Shown here one piece after another: positions 61,390-64,000 of a stretch of DNA of 64,000 nucleotides. Location of the stretch: NCBI GenBank assembly GCA_913061515.1, contig CAJXSF010000011.1:1-64000 (forward strand). Direction: 5' to 3'. A model generated the notes under the pieces. That model worked only from the letters and a program-made list of their open reading frames with translations, ran no database searches and was not told the DNA's origin. Made by a program: the position numbers and the translations under genes. Position 1 is the first letter of the stretch, and every line of letters begins with the position of its first letter. Source of the DNA: an uncultured Gammaproteobacteria bacterium. GTDB lineage: Bacteria; Pseudomonadota; Gammaproteobacteria; Pseudomonadales; Pseudohongiellaceae.

Positions 61390-61473
61390 CAATTTGTCGC
61401 AACCTGTGGGGGGAGTCGTTTCGACTTAGACAAATTGCATAATTGTTTGAGGATGTATTCCTTGTTGTCGCAA
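61390..61473. promoter_or_regulatory. Nested and repeated palindromes upstream of the TonB receptor
   Basis: CAATTTGTC (61390-61398) and GACAAATTG (61429-61437) form a perfect 9-bp inverted repeat. It encloses a smaller perfect dyad, AGTCG-TTT-CGACT (61414-61426). The string TTGTCGCAA occurs at 61394-61402 and again at 61465-61473, each a TTG-N3-CAA dyad. These are candidate operator sites. No regulator gene is adjacent. Confidence 0.45.
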
Positions 61474-61531
61474 TGCTTATTGATTGAATAAAAATAAAAT
61501 TTTCGTAAGTAGCAGCACACTGGAGAGAACT

Positions 61532-64000
61532 ATGCCTCACTTTAATCGGCGCGGGAAGCTGCGCCATTTGATCCATACCTGTCTGTTCACATCACTCGCA
61601 CTCCCATTAACAACAATTGCACAGCAAGAAGATGCTGACGTAGAAGAAGTCGTAGTAACCGGTTCCTATATCAGGAACAGTGCATTCGCACAAAACTCCC
61701 CTGTAGATACTGTTAGTCAGGTTGACCTATTCGAATCGGGTGCTCCTAGCATTTCGAACTATATTCGAGACCTAACGTATACACAGAATACCGATGTGGT
61801 CGCTAATGTTTTGTCTTCACAAGATGGTGCGCAAGACGCTATCGGAGCCTCATTTAACCTACGCGGGCTTGGTGAGAATTCCACACTGACTTTGATCGAT
61901 GGAACGAGGACTTTGTCTCCTGCGCTCTCATCGTCTTTGCCTGAAATTGCCATTGACCGACTAGAATTGGTTCTAGACGGTGGGTCCGCCCTATACGGTT
62001 CGGATGCTGTGGCGGGGGTGGTCAATATCATTCCCATGAAGACCTTTGAAGGCCTGCGAATGCGCTCTTATTATCAGGTAACCGATGAGCCGGGAATGGA
62101 GAGCATTTCTGCCTCTGCACTGTGGGGTAAAGGCTTTGATAATGGCCTGCACTATGTAGGTGCTTTTGAAGTACAAAAGAAAACCCCATTGATGCAATAC
62201 GAGCGGCCGCGCGAGTGGGCGAAGGACAATGGTTCGTCATCTTCAGGAAACCCAGGCACTTATAGGCAAATTAATAATGCACGTGATGGGCTGCATCTCT
62301 ACGAAAAGCACGGCGGCACTCCTTCGGGCGCGGTTTTGACAGACCCATCCTGTGAGACTTTCAACGAAGGTTACCCTGGCCATGCAGAGGGCAAATACAG
62401 TATTCCTTCAGGGGTGAGGCGCGGTTCACTCTGTCTTTTTGAGTACACAAAGCAGTTTGCCTATTCGACCGAAGAGAAAGTGTATAATTTGTATAACTCT
62501 TTGAACTTTGAGGCGACCGATTGGCTACGCTTTAACGCGACATTGAATAACAGTTATCGTATGGCCTTGGGTTGAACTACCTCAACCACTGCGGTCAGTG
62601 GTAATAACCGAGAAGTGCTGTTGGTGCGGGCAGATCACCCAGCGAACCCCTACGGCGTCGATGTCAGCCCTTGGAACTGGCGCCCCTTTACAGAGGTGTA
62701 TACCCATCGTCCTAGCTACATCGAGGACTCGGGTGGTTCTCGTGCTTATGAAATTCATAATTCCCTAAACCGTGCTCGCCTGAGTGTTGAGTATGACTTG
62801 ACTGATACTTGGTCTGGTTATTCCTATTACTCTAAGCAAGAAAGCAAGGCGATGAACGATTCCTACTCCATCCATTTAGGCAAATTGCAGTTAGGGCTTG
62901 CAGGAATGGGTGGCCCCAATGGCAACGAATATTGGAATCCCTTCGGTTCAGCTGACCCGCGTTCGCCTTTCTTTGTGGACGGCGTGACAAGCAACTCTGT
63001 CGACATCACCGAATGGCTATTTGAGGTGGATAAAAACCGAGTTTCCGATCGCGATAGCCTGAATATTTTCGAGACAGTGCTGACAGGTGAGCTATTTCAA
63101 TTGCCGGCGGGCGTTGTTCAAACAGCGTTTGGTTATCAGTGGCGAGATCTGGAAGAGAAAGAGTTTGCGAATCCCTTCGACGTGGCAGGATGGGACTACA
63201 ATACAGTAGTGGGGGCCGAGCCGCCTACCGATAATACTTATGTGTCGGAAGTGCGCGCGGCATTCTTAGAGTTACAAGTGCCAATATTGGAAACTCTCGA
63301 TCTGCAAATGGCGGTGCGTCATGAGCAGTTCAAAGATTTTGGCCTTGAGGCGACAACTCCAAAGATTGCCCTGCGTTATGAGCCGTTCGCCTCGGTGGCA
63401 CTGCGTGCTTCTTGGGGCGAGAGCTTTTTAGCGCCCACGCCTACGCAGGCGCGCCCGTTCATTCCAGATGAAAACTGTGGTGAATTGTTCAGTGGTGTTG
63501 ATGATATGACCGATACCCTGCTTGTTGGGGCAACAGTCTGTTCTTCAGGCAACCCGAACTTGCAGCCAGAGACTTCTACTATCCAGAACGTGGGTGTGAC
63601 TTGGGAGCCTACCGGCGCGCTAGACGGTTTGAGTGTGTCTTTAGACTATCAAGAAATCGAATACGTCGATCGTATTCGAACGCTTACGAGCCAAGATACC
63701 GTTGCAAACCAGTTCAATCAGTTCCTCGCGCAGTCTGGGTATACAGAGGCAAACTATGACCCAACGCCTGGTTCTGCAAGCCGTATAGCCGCGAATGCCT
63801 ATCTTGCCAGCATCGCTGGTAAGGCAAGCAACCCGGTTGTGCGTTATCCCGATAACTCGGTGCGAACGGTGTACACACAGGCGGCCAATATCAGTTCTGT
63901 ATGGATTGATCTTTTGGACCTGAAAACTCAGTACAGCTTCGATACCAATGATTGGGGCACGTTCACAACGACTCTGCAAACTACCTACTACACCACCTAC
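61532..64000 (+). pseudogene. TonB-dependent receptor interrupted by in-frame TGA (codon 348); 3' end beyond window
   Basis: The start is the ATG at 61532 (GGAGAG upstream) with a signal peptide ending TTIAQ. A TonB-box-like stretch EEVVVTG (38-44) precedes the plug domain: SFNLRGLGENSTLTLIDGTRTL, then LPEIAIDRLELVLDGGSALYGSDAVAGVVNI. The frame stops at TGA 62573-62575, then stays open in the same frame for the 1,425 bases to the window end. It gives good barrel and loop sequence: ADHPANPYGVDVSPWNWRPF, VQTAFGYQWRDLEEKEF, FGLEATTPKIALRYEPF and LRASWGESFLAPTPTQARPF. The gene would import a bulky substrate across the outer membrane. It is disrupted by one codon or by a base error. Confidence 0.85.

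Noticed and set aside
1-64000. Mobile element, prophage, CRISPR array or tRNA/rRNA gene
   Set aside because: I found no transposase, integrase, repeat-spacer pattern or RNA-gene signature on reading the window.

Overview
The window is a 64 kb chromosomal stretch of a free-living Gram-negative bacterium. Genes are tightly packed, and many proteins have Sec, lipoprotein or twin-arginine signals. The repertoire includes a TonB-dependent receptor, beta-barrel proteins, a TAXI-TRAP transporter, a MoxR/DUF58/transglutaminase cluster, CopC/CopD, a MarC protein and a UspE-like protein. This fits an aquatic, heterotrophic gammaproteobacterium; an OMG-group or Pseudohongiella-like lineage is my guess from gene content only. 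I saw no rRNA, tRNA, CRISPR array, insertion sequence or prophage, and no gene-free stretch much above 300 bases.

Layout. 1-7030: the end of a universal stress protein, a Met-rich multicopper oxidase, an epimerase and a HAD phosphatase, then a Na/Pi transporter next to a secreted acid phosphatase fused to Sel1 repeats (probable phosphate scavenging). 7106-12293: an amidohydrolase broken by one in-frame TGA, a trypsin-like protease, a thioesterase, a MarC protein and an aldo/keto reductase. 12420-15960: a possible 32-residue secreted peptide, an HlyD-type adaptor and a peptidase-C39 ABC exporter, forming a bacteriocin/microcin-type export unit without a clear cargo gene. 15957-18776: carbonic anhydrase, a PQQ-type sugar dehydrogenase and a 2-hydroxyacid dehydrogenase. 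19030-22166: CopC-CopD and a second Na/Pi transporter.

22168-36174 is a continuous minus-strand run: nucleoside-recognition membrane protein, TAXI-TRAP transporter with fused permease, a TM2-like protein, a Ca/Na antiporter, then DUF58, transglutaminase, MoxR and TPR genes (a chaperone/cell-envelope cluster) and a Bcr/CflA exporter. 36335-42233: an O-acetyltransferase, two tandem Tat-type dienelactone hydrolases, CsaA, a glutathione S-transferase, and a MocR-type regulator divergent from a LysE exporter across an ordered array of repeated sites. 42310-51606: a frameshifted alginate-export-like porin, a CBM9/DUF5916 protein, HupE with a small partner, a methyltransferase with a signal peptide, a beta-barrel, an SPFH/ribbon-helix-helix pair and two secreted or membrane proteins of unknown function.

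50.3-60.7 kb, minus strand, holds the most system-like unit. An M16 metallopeptidase lipoprotein is followed by an ABC ATPase, an ABC-2 permease, a PDZ lipoprotein and two secreted FG-GAP/VCBS beta-propeller proteins. The last five genes are chained by four ATGA overlaps. I do not recognise this combination as a described system. The window closes with a coiled-coil membrane protein and a TonB-dependent receptor that also carries a single in-frame TGA and runs off the end.

Three genes (amidohydrolase, porin, TonB receptor) are each interrupted by exactly one lesion while the rest of the frame stays intact. That is a pattern of either very recent gene inactivation or base-call errors.
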